From assembly GCF_020089865.1 (NCBI RefSeq), contig NZ_JAIRBM010000014.1:60334-124333 (forward strand): a stretch of DNA of 64,000 nt, in the 5' to 3' direction. Below, piece after piece: positions 8,979 through 18,169 of this stretch. Within the stretch, counting starts at the first letter, position 1, and the number at the start of each line of letters is the position of its first letter. The DNA is from Microvirga puerhi (GTDB lineage Bacteria > Pseudomonadota > Alphaproteobacteria > Rhizobiales > Beijerinckiaceae). The notes beneath the pieces are model-generated. The model saw only the letters and a list, made by a program, of their open reading frames with translations, did no database searches and had not been told where the DNA came from. Both the position numbers and the translations under genes were made by a program.

Positions 8979-9763
8979 ATATCATTCAAACCATCTCCTC
9001 CGCGCCAGTTCTCGTCCAGGCCCGCGACGTGCACAAATCCTACGGCGCCAACGAAGTCCTAAAAGGAATCGATCTGGACGTGCGTATCGGTGAAACCGTG
9101 GTTATCCTCGGTCCTTCAGGCTCGGGAAAGTCCACCCTATTGCGCTGTATAAACCACCTCGAAAGCATGCAGAAAGGCTCTATTCTCGTAGGTGGCGAAC
9201 AGGTCGGCTATGTAAAGCGCGACGGGAAGCTCTATTATGCCAATGCCGCGCAGCTTGCCCGTCAGCGTCATGGCATCGGCATGGTGTTTCAGCAGTTTAA
9301 TCTCTATCCCCACATGACGGTGATGCAGAACATCATCGAGGCACCTGTAGGCGTCTATAAGGAGAAGCGGGCCTCCGCCGAAGACTATGCCCGCATGCTT
9401 CTGAAGAGAGTTGGGCTCTTGGAGAAGGCGAGTGCCTATCCACGCCAGCTGTCCGGTGGCCAGCAGCAGCGCGTCGCCATCGCCCGGGCTTTGGCGATCA
9501 AGCCGAAGCTGATGCTGTTCGACGAGCCGACATCCGCGCTCGACCCTGAGCTCGTGGGCGAGGTGCTTGCGACGATGCGTGATCTCGCCTCGTCTGGCCT
9601 CACAATGATCGTCGTCACCCATGAGATTAGCTTCGCGCGCGAAGCCGCCGACAGGGTGATCTTCATGGATGGCGGGCGGATCGTCGAAGAGGGCCCGCCC
9701 GACCAAGTTCTGGTCAATCCGAAGCATCCGCGCACGCGGGCTTTCCTGAACCGTGTGATCTAA
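8975..9763 (+). CDS. Polar amino-acid ABC transporter ATP-binding protein
   Basis: A 262-residue ATPase of the HisP/GlnQ type. Walker [11 protein letters not shown]-loop [12 protein letters not shown], signature LSGGQQQR, Walker [13 protein letters not shown] and switch VTHE are all intact. The insert [15 protein letters not shown] is found in members serving combined amino-acid/opine uptake systems. It energises the permease encoded immediately upstream (4-base overlap) and belongs to the three-gene operon 8052-10693. Confidence 0.95.
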   Translation: MNIIQTISSAPVLVQARDVHKSYGANEVLKGIDLDVRIGETVVILGPSGSGKSTLLRCINHLESMQKGSILVGGEQVGYVKRDGKLYYANAAQLARQRHGIGMVFQQFNLYPHMTVMQNIIEAPVGVYKEKRASAEDYARMLLKRVGLLEKASAYPRQLSGGQQQRVAIARALAIKPKLMLFDEPTSALDPELVGEVLATMRDLASSGLTMIVVTHEISFAREAADRVIFMDGGRIVEEGPPDQVLVNPKHPRTRAFLNRVI

Positions 9764-9811
9764 TAACCAGCGCCGAAGCGCGCCTATTAAACCAACTGGA
9801 GGACTGAATTG

Positions 9812-10693
9812 ATGCGAACCAAGATCAAGATGATAGGCTTATCGGCCGTCCTGGCTGCGACGTTCATGGCAACTCCTGGCCACTCTAGCGACATCCCTGT
9901 CCAGAAGCTCGACGAGCAGGTTCGCGCGCTGGTGCCGGCTACCATCCGCGATCGCGGCTACATGGTTGCCGTGAACAACGGCTCCTATCCACCATACGAC
10001 ATCGTTCTTGGCCCTGACAAGCTGGAAGGCGCTTCGGCGGATCTCGGCGTCGCTATCGGTCAGATCCTCGGCGTCGAGATCCGGCATCAGACTGTCAGCG
10101 GTCTTGCAGCCATGCTCGCCGGCTTCGATGCTGGACGCTACGACATGTCGGTGGGCCCGATCGGTGACTTCCCCGATCGCCGGTCCAAGATCGACTTCAT
10201 CGACTGGGTACAGGAATATGTGGCCTTCGCCGTGCAGAAGGGCAATCCACGCAACATCAAGAATCTCGACGACGTCTGCGGATTGAATATCGCGGTCATG
10301 GCTGCAGGCTCTGCCGAGCGCGTACTCAAGAAGAAGGCCGAAGAGTGCGAGGCTGCCGGCAAGCCGACTATCGTGCAGTCTTTCCAGGACCAGAATGGTG
10401 CAATCCTCTCCGTCCGCTCGAAACGCGCCGACGGCTTCTTCTCGGGTCAGGCTCCACTTACCTACTTCGTGTCGCAGGCGCCGAACATTCTCGATCTCGC
10501 GGCTGCCAACCTCCCGAACGGTTTCGGTGACATCTACCAGGGCGCGATTGCCCCGAACAATACCGATCTTCGCAAGGCACTTCTCGCCAGCTTCGAGATC
10601 CTGGCCGAGAACGGCACCTATGCCCAGATCATGAAGAAATGGGGTCTTGAGAGGAATATGATCAAAAAGCCCGGCATCAACCTGGCAAAGTAG
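9812..10693 (+). CDS. ABC transporter substrate-binding protein, family 3
   Basis: A 293-residue periplasmic protein with a signal peptide (IKMIGLSAVLAATFMATPGHS) and the bilobed family-3 fold: GYMVAVNNGSYPPYD, DLGVAIGQILG and AGRYDMSVGPIGDFPDRR. It binds the amino acid or related ligand for the permease/ATPase pair just upstream. The start at ATG 9812 follows GGAGG at 9799-9803; an adjacent TTG is less likely. The GPIGDFPDR segment in place of the usual GMTITPER suggests a ligand unlike His, Arg or Gln, but the ligand itself cannot be read from sequence. Confidence 0.9.
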   Translation: MRTKIKMIGLSAVLAATFMATPGHSSDIPVQKLDEQVRALVPATIRDRGYMVAVNNGSYPPYDIVLGPDKLEGASADLGVAIGQILGVEIRHQTVSGLAAMLAGFDAGRYDMSVGPIGDFPDRRSKIDFIDWVQEYVAFAVQKGNPRNIKNLDDVCGLNIAVMAAGSAERVLKKKAEECEAAGKPTIVQSFQDQNGAILSVRSKRADGFFSGQAPLTYFVSQAPNILDLAAANLPNGFGDIYQGAIAPNNTDLRKALLASFEILAENGTYAQIMKKWGLERNMIKKPGINLAK

Positions 10694-10859
10694 CAGAAAG
10701 CCAAACGCCTGTCCGAGAGAGGACGGCGGGCAGCTGGGTGTATTGACGATTGTTAGATTGGAACAGCCCGGTGGCGTCGCTGCCGGGCTGCATGTTATTT
10801 GTCGCACTGCTCGGCGCTGCCACCTTGGCTCGACGCTGCATCGACGAAGGTGATGGCTT

Positions 10860-11789
10860 ATGATGAACATGGTTGCACCGTTGCGCTCCATCAGTCTGCG
10901 ACAACTGGAGGTCTTCTATGCTGTCGTTTCCACCGGCAGCGTTACCGCCGCGGCCGAAAGCTTGCAGATATCGCAGCCCACCGTCAGCACGATGATACGT
11001 CGTATCGAGGATCAACTCGGGTTCGCTCTCTTTTTGAAGGAGCGTGGGCGCCTGATCCCTAGCAACGAGGGGCGCGTCCTTTATGAGGCCCTACAACGTA
11101 ATTTCCGACATTTTCAGGCCATTGCCGACACCATTGCTTACCTTCAGCGCGACGTTTCCCAGCGGATGAGTATTGCCACCATTCAGCCCCTCGGTAGTGG
11201 ATTGGTCTCCCATGTGCTGAAGAGCTTCATGGCGAACCATAAGGATGCACGTATGCATGTCCTAGTCCGACCCCGAAAGGCGGTATATCAGGCGGTGTCG
11301 TCAGACGGCGTTGACCTCGGCATTTCCTTCGGGACCGGCGAGGCGCAGGCCGAAGGTCTCGAGGTCGAGCAGGTATGTATCGGGCGCATCTATTGCATTT
11401 TGCCCAAGGGACATCCGCTTGAGTCGCGAGAAGTTATCACCAATGCAGAGCTGAACGAGTGGCCGCAGGTCTCCTATCCACCCGGCCATCAATGGCTCTA
11501 TCTGATCTATGAAAAAGTCATGGGAAACGAACGTCCCGAGCCAGTGCTGACCGTCGAGAATGTGAACTCTGTTTATCCCAACGTCGAGAACGGCATCGGG
11601 ATAGGGCTGGTGGATGAGTTCTCGCTCCGATTCCATCCGAAGGATCGGCTGTCCTTCCGCCCCTTTGAGCCGCGCATCGACGTCCCCGTCGAGCTGATCT
11701 ATCCACACCGCAAGAGTTCGGACCTGACGAAGGAATTCATTCGGAACTTCAAGAAGATCTGCGCGGAGGTAGTTTCAACGCCGGTCTAG
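10860..11789 (+). CDS. LysR-family transcriptional regulator
   Basis: A 309-residue LysR protein. The N-terminal winged helix-turn-helix reads SLRQLEVFYAVVSTGSVTAAAESLQISQPTVS, followed by an effector-binding domain with VDLGISFGTGEAQAEGL. It lies downstream of the amino-acid ABC operon on the same strand and converges with the amidohydrolase operon, overlapping its end by four bases. This supports control of one or both by a ligand of the imported compound. GAAGG ten bases before 10860 supports the chosen start; ATG 10863 and 10869 are alternatives. Confidence 0.9.
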   Translation: MMNMVAPLRSISLRQLEVFYAVVSTGSVTAAAESLQISQPTVSTMIRRIEDQLGFALFLKERGRLIPSNEGRVLYEALQRNFRHFQAIADTIAYLQRDVSQRMSIATIQPLGSGLVSHVLKSFMANHKDARMHVLVRPRKAVYQAVSSDGVDLGISFGTGEAQAEGLEVEQVCIGRIYCILPKGHPLESREVITNAELNEWPQVSYPPGHQWLYLIYEKVMGNERPEPVLTVENVNSVYPNVENGIGIGLVDEFSLRFHPKDRLSFRPFEPRIDVPVELIYPHRKSSDLTKEFIRNFKKICAEVVSTPV

Positions 11790-12961
11790 ACGTTTCCGAC
11801 CGGCATCGCAGTTTCGATGAGGCGTGCCCAAAAGGAAACGCCATGGGGAATCGCCTCATCGTTGAAGTCGTAGGCCGGGTGGTGCAGTGCGGCGCTGGCG
11901 CCGTTGCCGAGGAACAGAAACGCTCCAGGCCGGGCGTACAGCATCTGTGAGAAATCCTCTGCTCCCATCATGGCGGGCATGTCAGTGAGAACATGCGCGT
12001 CGCCGAAGACATCTCGAGCAACGCACTCCGCGAACGCTGCCTGCTCGGCATGATTGATCACCCCTGGAACATCCCGTGTATAGGAGATTTCCGCAGTGGC
12101 ACGGAAAGTAGCTGCCGTGTGATCGGCAATCTCCCTGAGTCGTGCCTCGATCAGGTCCTGAACTGCCGGAGAGAAGGTTCGCACGGTGCCGAGTATTTCC
12201 GCGGTCTGCGGGATGACGTTGAAGGCGTCACCTGCGCTGATGCGCCCGACCGAGACAACGGCGCGCTCCATGGAGTCAACATCCCGCGAAACGATCGATT
12301 GCAGGGCCGTCACCAGATGGCAGGCCGTGAGGATCGGGTCGCGACCCGTATGCGGCATGGCCGCATGAGCTCCCTTGCCAGTCAAAGTGATGCGAAAAGT
12401 GTCGGCGGCGGCCATAACTGGCCCAGCTCGAACGGCGATGTGGCCAACACCCAGACCGGGCAGGTTATGCATGCCGTAGATTTCCTGGATGCCGAAACAC
12501 TCGATCAAGCCCTCATCGAGCATCAAGCGCGCACCTTGAGCGCCCTCCTCTGCCGGCTGGAAAATCAGGACCGCCTCTCCATCGAAGTTGCGCGTCTCAG
12601 CCAGATACTTCGCTGCCCCCAACAGGAGAGCCGTGTGGCCGTCGTGGCCGCAGGCATGCATCTTGCCGGGCGTCTGCGACCGGTATTCGGAACCGCTGAT
12701 CTCCTCAATCGGCAGAGCATCCATATCAGCGCGCAAGCCGATCCTGCGCCCCGAATGATCGCTACGTCCCTGGATGACTGCAACCACACCGCATCGACCA
12801 ACGCCCGTCTTGATAGTGTCGCAACCGAAGGTCCGCAATTTCTCAGCCACGAAGGCCGAGGTCAGATCCAGGTCAAACAGAAGCTCGGGATTGCGATGGA
12901 GATGTTGCCGCCACGCGACGATCTCCGGGGCAAGCTCGGTAACGCGATTGATCACGGGCAT
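11786..12961 (-). CDS. M20-family amidohydrolase (hippurate/N-acyl-amino-acid hydrolase type)
   Basis: A 391-residue metallo-aminoacylase-like enzyme. Metal-site and catalytic patterns are MDALPIEE, HACGHDGHT, QPAEEGAQGA and YGMHNLPGL, with the dimerisation domain at GKGAHAAMPHTGRDPI. It hydrolyses an amide bond of an N-acylated amino acid or similar conjugate in the cytoplasm. It is the last gene of a three-gene minus-strand operon (aldolase, decarboxylase-like protein, amidohydrolase). The start ATG follows AAGGA. Exact substrate unknown; the context suggests catabolism of an imported acylated compound. Confidence 0.9.
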   Translation of the reverse strand: MPVINRVTELAPEIVAWRQHLHRNPELLFDLDLTSAFVAEKLRTFGCDTIKTGVGRCGVVAVIQGRSDHSGRRIGLRADMDALPIEEISGSEYRSQTPGKMHACGHDGHTALLLGAAKYLAETRNFDGEAVLIFQPAEEGAQGARLMLDEGLIECFGIQEIYGMHNLPGLGVGHIAVRAGPVMAAADTFRITLTGKGAHAAMPHTGRDPILTACHLVTALQSIVSRDVDSMERAVVSVGRISAGDAFNVIPQTAEILGTVRTFSPAVQDLIEARLREIADHTAATFRATAEISYTRDVPGVINHAEQAAFAECVARDVFGDAHVLTDMPAMMGAEDFSQMLYARPGAFLFLGNGASAALHHPAYDFNDEAIPHGVSFWARLIETAMPVGNV

Positions 12962-12986
12962 CGTTCAATCCTTGCGATAAGTCCGG

Positions 12987-13967
12987 TCAGGCGGCTGCCT
13001 TGAGCATTGTCTCGAACTCGGCGAACAGCGAATTCGGATTGGCCGGGGACTTTACTAGCCCCTGCGCGAACTGCTCCTGGCACATGGCGGTTAGCATCCG
13101 ACGGGTTGACTCATGTTCAATGCCGAAGGGCGGGTGATCATACGGAAATTCGGCGATCATCGTCTCGATCTCGGCTGCTGCCCAAGGCGACGCCTCTCCG
13201 AACATCTTGGCCTTGAGCCACCATTGACTGTAGGACGCATGCAGTGCGTTGTAGACGGCGATGACCGCTGCCGGATGGCGCTCCACGAAAGCACGCCGAA
13301 ACGCCATGATGTGAAAGGCAGGATAGATCCCGGTACGCTTATGGAATTCGGCCTCTACCGAACGGAAATCCGTCACCAGACGCCGCGCGGCGCCATCCGG
13401 CGTGAACACCATGTCAGGCATAAAGGCGGTGGTGATGGCATCGATCCGGCCAGCCATCATTTCCGCCATCAGATTTTTGTCCTCGGCGAGGAACTCGGTT
13501 CCCTGGGGCGGCTGAACGTCCTGCGGTGTCCGGGGCTTGAGCTTCGTTTTCTCGTCCAGGTGTCCGATGACCCACTGCACATCCGTGACCTCGACGCCAG
13601 CGTCCCGAAGGGCATGCCGAGCCCACAGCGTACCGCTGTCGCTCCAGGAATTGCAGCCGACGCGCTTGCCGCGCAGCTGGGATAAGCTCTTCAGGTCCGA
13701 GTCGCGCCGGACGATGTAGTTGCGATGACGGAAACCGCGTAATATGAAAGCTGGAATACCAACGAGGCGATGATCACCTTCCGCATAGGCCATCACGTAA
13801 CGGTTGAACGAGACCTCGCCGACATCGAGCGTCTCGGGGAACTCGTTGCCGATCGCTGCTCGAAAATCAATCCGCAGGTCGATACCCGATGTCTCGACGT
13901 TGCCGAGGATTAGCGGGCAGTACTGGTCATACGGCCGCAGGACCATATTGACGGGGACATTTGACAT
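12987..13967 (-). CDS. Periplasmic-binding-fold protein resembling 4,5-dihydroxyphthalate decarboxylase
   Basis: A 326-residue protein of the NMT1/SsuA-like fold. It starts directly with VNMVLRPYDQYCPLI and has no signal peptide, like the cytoplasmic 4,5-dihydroxyphthalate decarboxylase group. Typical patterns are GIDLRIDF, VSFNRYVMAYAEGDHRLVGIPAFILRGFRHRN, LRGKRVGCNSW and RIDAITTAFMPD. It might be an enzyme or a ligand-binding protein. Placed between the aldolase and the amidohydrolase with short gaps (9 and 25 bp), it is probably part of the same catabolic route. The enzyme role is inference, and no transmembrane partner is encoded nearby. Confidence 0.7.
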   Translation of the reverse strand: MSNVPVNMVLRPYDQYCPLILGNVETSGIDLRIDFRAAIGNEFPETLDVGEVSFNRYVMAYAEGDHRLVGIPAFILRGFRHRNYIVRRDSDLKSLSQLRGKRVGCNSWSDSGTLWARHALRDAGVEVTDVQWVIGHLDEKTKLKPRTPQDVQPPQGTEFLAEDKNLMAEMMAGRIDAITTAFMPDMVFTPDGAARRLVTDFRSVEAEFHKRTGIYPAFHIMAFRRAFVERHPAAVIAVYNALHASYSQWWLKAKMFGEASPWAAAEIETMIAEFPYDHPPFGIEHESTRRMLTAMCQEQFAQGLVKSPANPNSLFAEFETMLKAAA

Positions 13968-13976
13968 AGACCTATC

Positions 13977-14774
13977 TCACTCTGTCGCGTCCGAACGCGG
14001 CTCGACTGCCTCCCGGAAGCGCCGGATATCGGCAACGCAGGCGTCATGGAGGCGACTGGCGTCCGAGCCGCTAGCGATGAGCGAGAAGCCGCGCCCATAC
14101 ATATCCTTGAGCGACATACCGGGCCAGAGAACCGAGCCCAGCGGCTTGCCGGCCGCCTTAGCGGTCTGCTCGACATTCTCGATCATCTCGATCACCACGG
14201 GATGTGTCATTTGCCCCATCACTCCCGCCGAGGCCGACAGGTCGTAAGGGCCAATGAAGATCATATCGATACCGGGAACCGCGGCAATCTCCGCAGCGTT
14301 GCGCACACCCTCGACTGTTTCTATCTGCACGATCAACAAAACGCTGTCATTAGCGGTGGTGGCGTATTCCTTCGCCTTTACGCCGAAGCCCGAGGCGCGG
14401 ATCGTGCCCGGCGCCGCGCCGCGATTGCCATTTGGAGGATAGCGACACCAGTCGACGATCTGGCGTGCCTCCTCAGCGTTCTCCACCGACGGTACAACTA
14501 GGCCAGCCGCACCGAGATCCAGGACCCGCCGCATGTAGTTGCCATCCATTCGCGGCACGCGGACCAACGATACGGTTGGAGATCCTTCCAGCGCCAGAAG
14601 CTGAAGCCCCAATGACATGTGGTCGCCGACGCCATGCTCATGGTCAATGATAACGAAATCGAAGCCGGCCTCGCATATCACCTGTGTTGCGAAGGGACTG
14701 CCAAGTACGCTCCAGCTTCCATAGACGCTTTCGCCTCGCGCGATGCGCTGTTTCAACGTGTTGGGTCTGTACAT
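13977..14774 (-). CDS. HpcH/HpaI-family class II aldolase
   Basis: A 265-residue metal-dependent aldolase related to 4-hydroxy-2-oxoheptanedioate and 2-keto-3-deoxy-glucarate aldolases. Visible site residues are the DHEHG stretch (44-48), Arg72, Glu152 (QIETVEG) and Asp178 (IGPYDLSAS), which bind the divalent metal and pyruvate. It would split a 4-hydroxy-2-oxo acid to pyruvate and an aldehyde. It is the first gene of the minus-strand operon. GAAAGG eight bases before the ATG fits a ribosome site. The promoter region (14775-14926) is bounded by an IS6-family element. Confidence 0.9.
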   Translation of the reverse strand: MYRPNTLKQRIARGESVYGSWSVLGSPFATQVICEAGFDFVIIDHEHGVGDHMSLGLQLLALEGSPTVSLVRVPRMDGNYMRRVLDLGAAGLVVPSVENAEEARQIVDWCRYPPNGNRGAAPGTIRASGFGVKAKEYATTANDSVLLIVQIETVEGVRNAAEIAAVPGIDMIFIGPYDLSASAGVMGQMTHPVVIEMIENVEQTAKAAGKPLGSVLWPGMSLKDMYGRGFSLIASGSDASRLHDACVADIRRFREAVEPRSDATE

Positions 14775-14926
14775 TTTTTTGCCTTTCGCCTGGGCTCGTA
14801 GGCCGAGAGGCCTGTGTCTTCAATCAGGGTCAGCGAAGGATAAGTGGCGAAGGCCCAAAGGATATCGAAATAATCTTGGAATGACATAAGTGCTGGCTAT
14901 GACGCGCCAAAGAGGGCTTGTCACAT

Positions 14927-15748
14927 GGTGTTGTCACGTTAGCCAGAGTCGGTCGGGCACATTGAGGCAAATTCGGCTGCATGACAGCTTCAAGCGGCGA
15001 CACTCGCCGCGACGTTCCATTCCGCCATCGCGTTGAGGCAGTGCAGATGGGTGGCAGCGGCAGAGCGGCGGGAGCGGGGTGGAACGAAAAGGTTGCGGAC
15101 GGCCGAGAACACGTTGACGAACCTCTGCAGCCCTCTGGCAGATCGAAAGCCCTGCCTCGCCCGTTCACGTCGGCGAAACGGCAGATGCGAATTCTCCGCC
15201 CGATTGTTGAGCCCTTTGTGCGAGCGGTGTTCGACGTCTGGCATGATCTGACGTCGGGCGGCAGCATAAGAGCCGAGCTTATCGGTAATCATCCGCTTGG
15301 GCGGGCAGCCCTGCTTCCTCAACAGACGCTTCAGCAAGCGCTTGGCTGCCGTGGTGTCGCGGCGGCTCTGCACGATCTCGTCGAGCACATAGCCATCCTG
15401 ATGGACGGCCCGCCACAACCAATGCTTCTTGCCGACGATCGCGACCGCGACTTCGTCGAGATGCCAGATGTCGCGGCGGCTTGGCGGCTTGCGCTTGAGG
15501 TGGCGAGCGTATGCGGGCCCGAACTTCAGCGCCCAGCGACGGACCGTCTCATGGCTGACCTCGATGCCTCTGGCGGCGAGCATCTCCTCGACCATCCGGA
15601 GGCTGAGGGGAAATCGGAAGTACAGCCAGATCGCGCAGCTGATCACTCCAGCGGGGAAGCGATGGCGGGCATGGCGAGGATGATAGTTCGTTTTCATGCC
15701 CTCGCCTATGCCAGCATCCCGTCTCTCCTTCGTTAACGTGACGGTGCC
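14927..15748 (-). mobile_element. Complete IS6-family insertion sequence (second type)
   Basis: The left end at 14927 begins GGTGTTGTCACGTTAGC. The right end, read inward from 15748, begins GGCACCGTCACGTTAAC. These are good terminal inverted repeats enclosing one transposase. Length is about 822 bp. Flanking octamers differ, so there is no target duplication. It separates the aldolase operon from the phosphonate island and may have assembled them by cointegrate formation and deletion. Confidence 0.75.
14990..15697 (-). CDS. IS6-family transposase
   Basis: A 235-residue DDE transposase from MKTNYHPRHARHRF. N-terminal HTH region LRMVEEMLAARGIEVSHETVRRW, then catalytic Asp in IWHLDEVAVAI, Asp in MITDKLGSY and Glu in NNRAENSHLP, with the RRRERARQGFRSARGLQRF tail. 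No disruption seen, so it is potentially active. Related to, but distinct from, the transposase at 1581-2276. Confidence 0.93.
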   Translation of the reverse strand: MKTNYHPRHARHRFPAGVISCAIWLYFRFPLSLRMVEEMLAARGIEVSHETVRRWALKFGPAYARHLKRKPPSRRDIWHLDEVAVAIVGKKHWLWRAVHQDGYVLDEIVQSRRDTTAAKRLLKRLLRKQGCPPKRMITDKLGSYAAARRQIMPDVEHRSHKGLNNRAENSHLPFRRRERARQGFRSARGLQRFVNVFSAVRNLFVPPRSRRSAAATHLHCLNAMAEWNVAASVAA

Positions 15749-15936
15749 GCCGCCTCTACGCCCGGCCCCTGCCAACACAAAAGACGGAGGTGGCGGTCGG
15801 CTGCAAAGTTATCAACATGATGACCAGCCTCGGCATGCCGGTATCCCGACGCGTAGTCTGAACCTCTGTGCCAGGGATTCGCGGCCCACGTTTGAACTGC
15901 GCACCAAAGCCCGGTACCGGAGCCGTCACCTTCGGA

Positions 15937-16191
15937 TTAAGCTGACGGTGCCGGTACCAGATGATTCATCACAGTTGCGATCCAAAGCTCTTCGTCGTCA
16001 GCAAGATCGTAGTGTCGGCAGGCGTCCTCTATGTATCGGATTGCGAGCGCAACAAACACGTCAGCTCCATAGGCCATCTTGATGCTTTCAATCTGCGCGA
16101 AATCCATTCGGAGTGAAAACTCACCATCCTCGCCGTTTATCGATACACCTAGGGCGGCTTCTTCAACAAAGGGAAAAGCTTGGGCGGGCAT
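15937..16191 (-). CDS. Small hypothetical protein
   Basis: An 84-residue acidic, soluble protein starting MPAQAFPFVEEAALGVSING. A strong AAAGGAGG ribosome site eight bases upstream of the ATG argues that it is a real gene despite its size. Residues 30-60 (IESIKMAYGADVFVALAIRYIEDACRHYDL) look like amphipathic helices. No family recognised. It stands alone between an IS element and the phosphonate transporter. Confidence 0.55.
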   Translation of the reverse strand: MPAQAFPFVEEAALGVSINGEDGEFSLRMDFAQIESIKMAYGADVFVALAIRYIEDACRHYDLADDEELWIATVMNHLVPAPSA

Positions 16192-16439
16192 CCTTCAACC
16201 TCCTTTGAACTGTTGAACGATCTGGACAGGCGCTCAATCAGGCATCGTATAATGCTGACAGAAGCATCATGAAATCGGACTAGAGCGAAACCAGCACCTG
16301 CCACGCTTCTGCATACTGATTGGCGCATTCTGACTTCAAAACAGCAGCGCCAAATCTTGTTCGATCGTTGCTTGCATTCAGACTGTCTTCCTTCAGAAGC
16401 GGGTGAGTTTGCAACAAAATCCTCTCAATCGTTACAGCT

Positions 16440-16455
16440 GGGTTCTGACGAACCC
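16440..16455. terminator. Weak hairpin after the AEP permease gene
   Basis: GGGTTC-TGAC-GAACCC, a perfect six-base stem directly after the permease stop on the minus strand. No T-run follows, so it is at best a weak or factor-assisted terminator. Confidence 0.3.
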
Positions 16456-16456
16456 C

Positions 16457-18169
16457 TCACGTTGCTGTCCTGCACCGCCACCGTTGCAGTCGATCAAAGA
16501 TCGTGTGCGCGAGGACCAGATGTGTCAACTTGACTCCAATTGCAGTAGTCATGATCACCGTAGCCATCGCGGCAGCAGAAGCGCTGGCGCCTGCCTCATC
16601 CATATGAACGATCGCGATAGAGGCCAGCTTGCTTTCGGTACCATAGAGAAAAATGACAGCCGAAACAGTCGTCAGGGCGTTGACGAACATGTAGACCGCG
16701 ATATCCAGGATAGTCGGCGCGCAAATCGGCACTGTAACGGCGCCGAAGGTGCGCCAGAACGGCACCTTCAGCGATGCGGAAACCGCTTCGAACTCGCCGT
16801 CGATCTGCTTCAGTGCCGTAAGAGCGGTCAAGTGAGAGACGGTGTAGAAGTGTGCGAGCGTATTGATGACGAGAAGGGCGAGCGTTCCATAGAGGAAGGA
16901 CAACGGGTTCCATGAGGCGTTGAAGAAGAAGACGTATCCAAGTCCCAGTACGAGGCCTGGAACCGCCATCGGCAGCATGGCGAGGAGCTGCGCAATGGCG
17001 CGGCCTCGTGGGAAGGCATTGGTCTTCTCGATCAGATATGCTCCGCAAAAGACCACGGCCGATCCAATGATGGAGACCAGGGCCGCCATGGTCAGCGAGT
17101 TGAAATAGGGTTGCCAGCCTCCCGGCTCGACATTGGCAAAGTCATAGTTGTTCAATGTAAGCGACAGGTTGTAGGGCCAGTACTGAATTAAGGAGGCCCA
17201 AACGGCGACCCCATATGTTCCGACGATGATGCCGCCGGCCACCAAGCAGAATAGGAGATAGGTAAGTGCAACTCTGCGGTTTGCCGGTGGCTCGAACGGA
17301 ACGGCGCGGGCCGAGAGGAGTGCCACCTGGTGACGCTTTGCAATCTTGTCGACGATGAAGGCAATAACCGCCGGCACGAGCAGTATCATTCCTACGACGG
17401 CGCCCATGGAGAAGTTCTGTTGGCCAACGACTTGTTTATAGGCATCCGTCGCCAGCACTTCGTATTGTCCCCCGATCACCTTCGGCACGCCGAAATCGGT
17501 GATGACCAGGGTGAACACCACGAAGGTCGCGTTGATCACGCCGAACCGCGCGCCGGGAAGGGTAATTGTCCAGAACACACGCGCCTTCGACGTGCCGAGC
17601 GCTGCGGCAGCCTCGTAGAGGCGCCCGTCAGCAAGCGACAGCGCAGTGACGAGGATCAGCAGCGCATGTGGAAAGGTAGATAGAACCTCGCCCATGACGA
17701 TGCCGATGGGACCATAAACGCTATTTCCCAAGAGCAGAAACCCGAGAAAACCCTGATTGCCGAAGATATAGACGAGGGAAATCGCCGCCAGCAGCGACGG
17801 TGCGAAGATCGGAAGCAGGGCAAACGCGTAGAACAGCCCCTTTGCCGGCATGCATGTGCGGGTCAGCGCATAGGCATAGGCAAAAGCAAGTGGAATGACG
17901 ATTGCCGTAGATATGGCAGCGACAATCAAGGAATTCTGGAGCGACACGAAAAGCGTCGGCGTCGTAAAATAAGTAAGGTAGTTGTTGAGCCCAACGAAAG
18001 TTCCGTCGGCACTTTCGAAGCTCTTCGAAAGCAGCGACCAAAGCGGCAGTGCAATAATAAGAACGAGGACGAGACAGAGCGCTGCGATGAAGAGCCCGGC
18101 GATCTGCCGCTCATTGATAGTCATGCGCGATGCAGCACCCGATGCGGGGAAGACAAGACCGGTACTCAT
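16457..18169 (-). CDS. 2-aminoethylphosphonate ABC transporter permease (fused double permease)
   Basis: A 570-residue inner-membrane protein with about twelve hydrophobic segments and two permease domains in one chain. EAA-type loops are at EAAAALGTSKARVFWTITLP and EAVSASLKVPFWRTFGAVTVP. The layout is that of the FbpB-like iron/phosphonate family. Position next to an iron-type binding protein and ATPase, within phnWAY genes, identifies it as the AEP importer channel (the PhnU2/PhnV-like group). Its start overlaps the ATPase stop (ATGA). Assignment to AEP rests on context as much as sequence. Confidence 0.88.
   Translation of the reverse strand: MSTGLVFPASGAASRMTINERQIAGLFIAALCLVLVLIIALPLWSLLSKSFESADGTFVGLNNYLTYFTTPTLFVSLQNSLIVAAISTAIVIPLAFAYAYALTRTCMPAKGLFYAFALLPIFAPSLLAAISLVYIFGNQGFLGFLLLGNSVYGPIGIVMGEVLSTFPHALLILVTALSLADGRLYEAAAALGTSKARVFWTITLPGARFGVINATFVVFTLVITDFGVPKVIGGQYEVLATDAYKQVVGQQNFSMGAVVGMILLVPAVIAFIVDKIAKRHQVALLSARAVPFEPPANRRVALTYLLFCLVAGGIIVGTYGVAVWASLIQYWPYNLSLTLNNYDFANVEPGGWQPYFNSLTMAALVSIIGSAVVFCGAYLIEKTNAFPRGRAIAQLLAMLPMAVPGLVLGLGYVFFFNASWNPLSFLYGTLALLVINTLAHFYTVSHLTALTALKQIDGEFEAVSASLKVPFWRTFGAVTVPICAPTILDIAVYMFVNALTTVSAVIFLYGTESKLASIAIVHMDEAGASASAAAMATVIMTTAIGVKLTHLVLAHTIFDRLQRWRCRTAT

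Noticed and set aside
11993..13003. 336-codon plus-strand frame
   Set aside because: Antisense of the M20 amidohydrolase, which has clear catalytic motifs.
1526..15748. Composite transposon bounded by the two complete IS6 elements
   Set aside because: The two elements differ in transposase and end sequences, so they would not mobilise the segment jointly.
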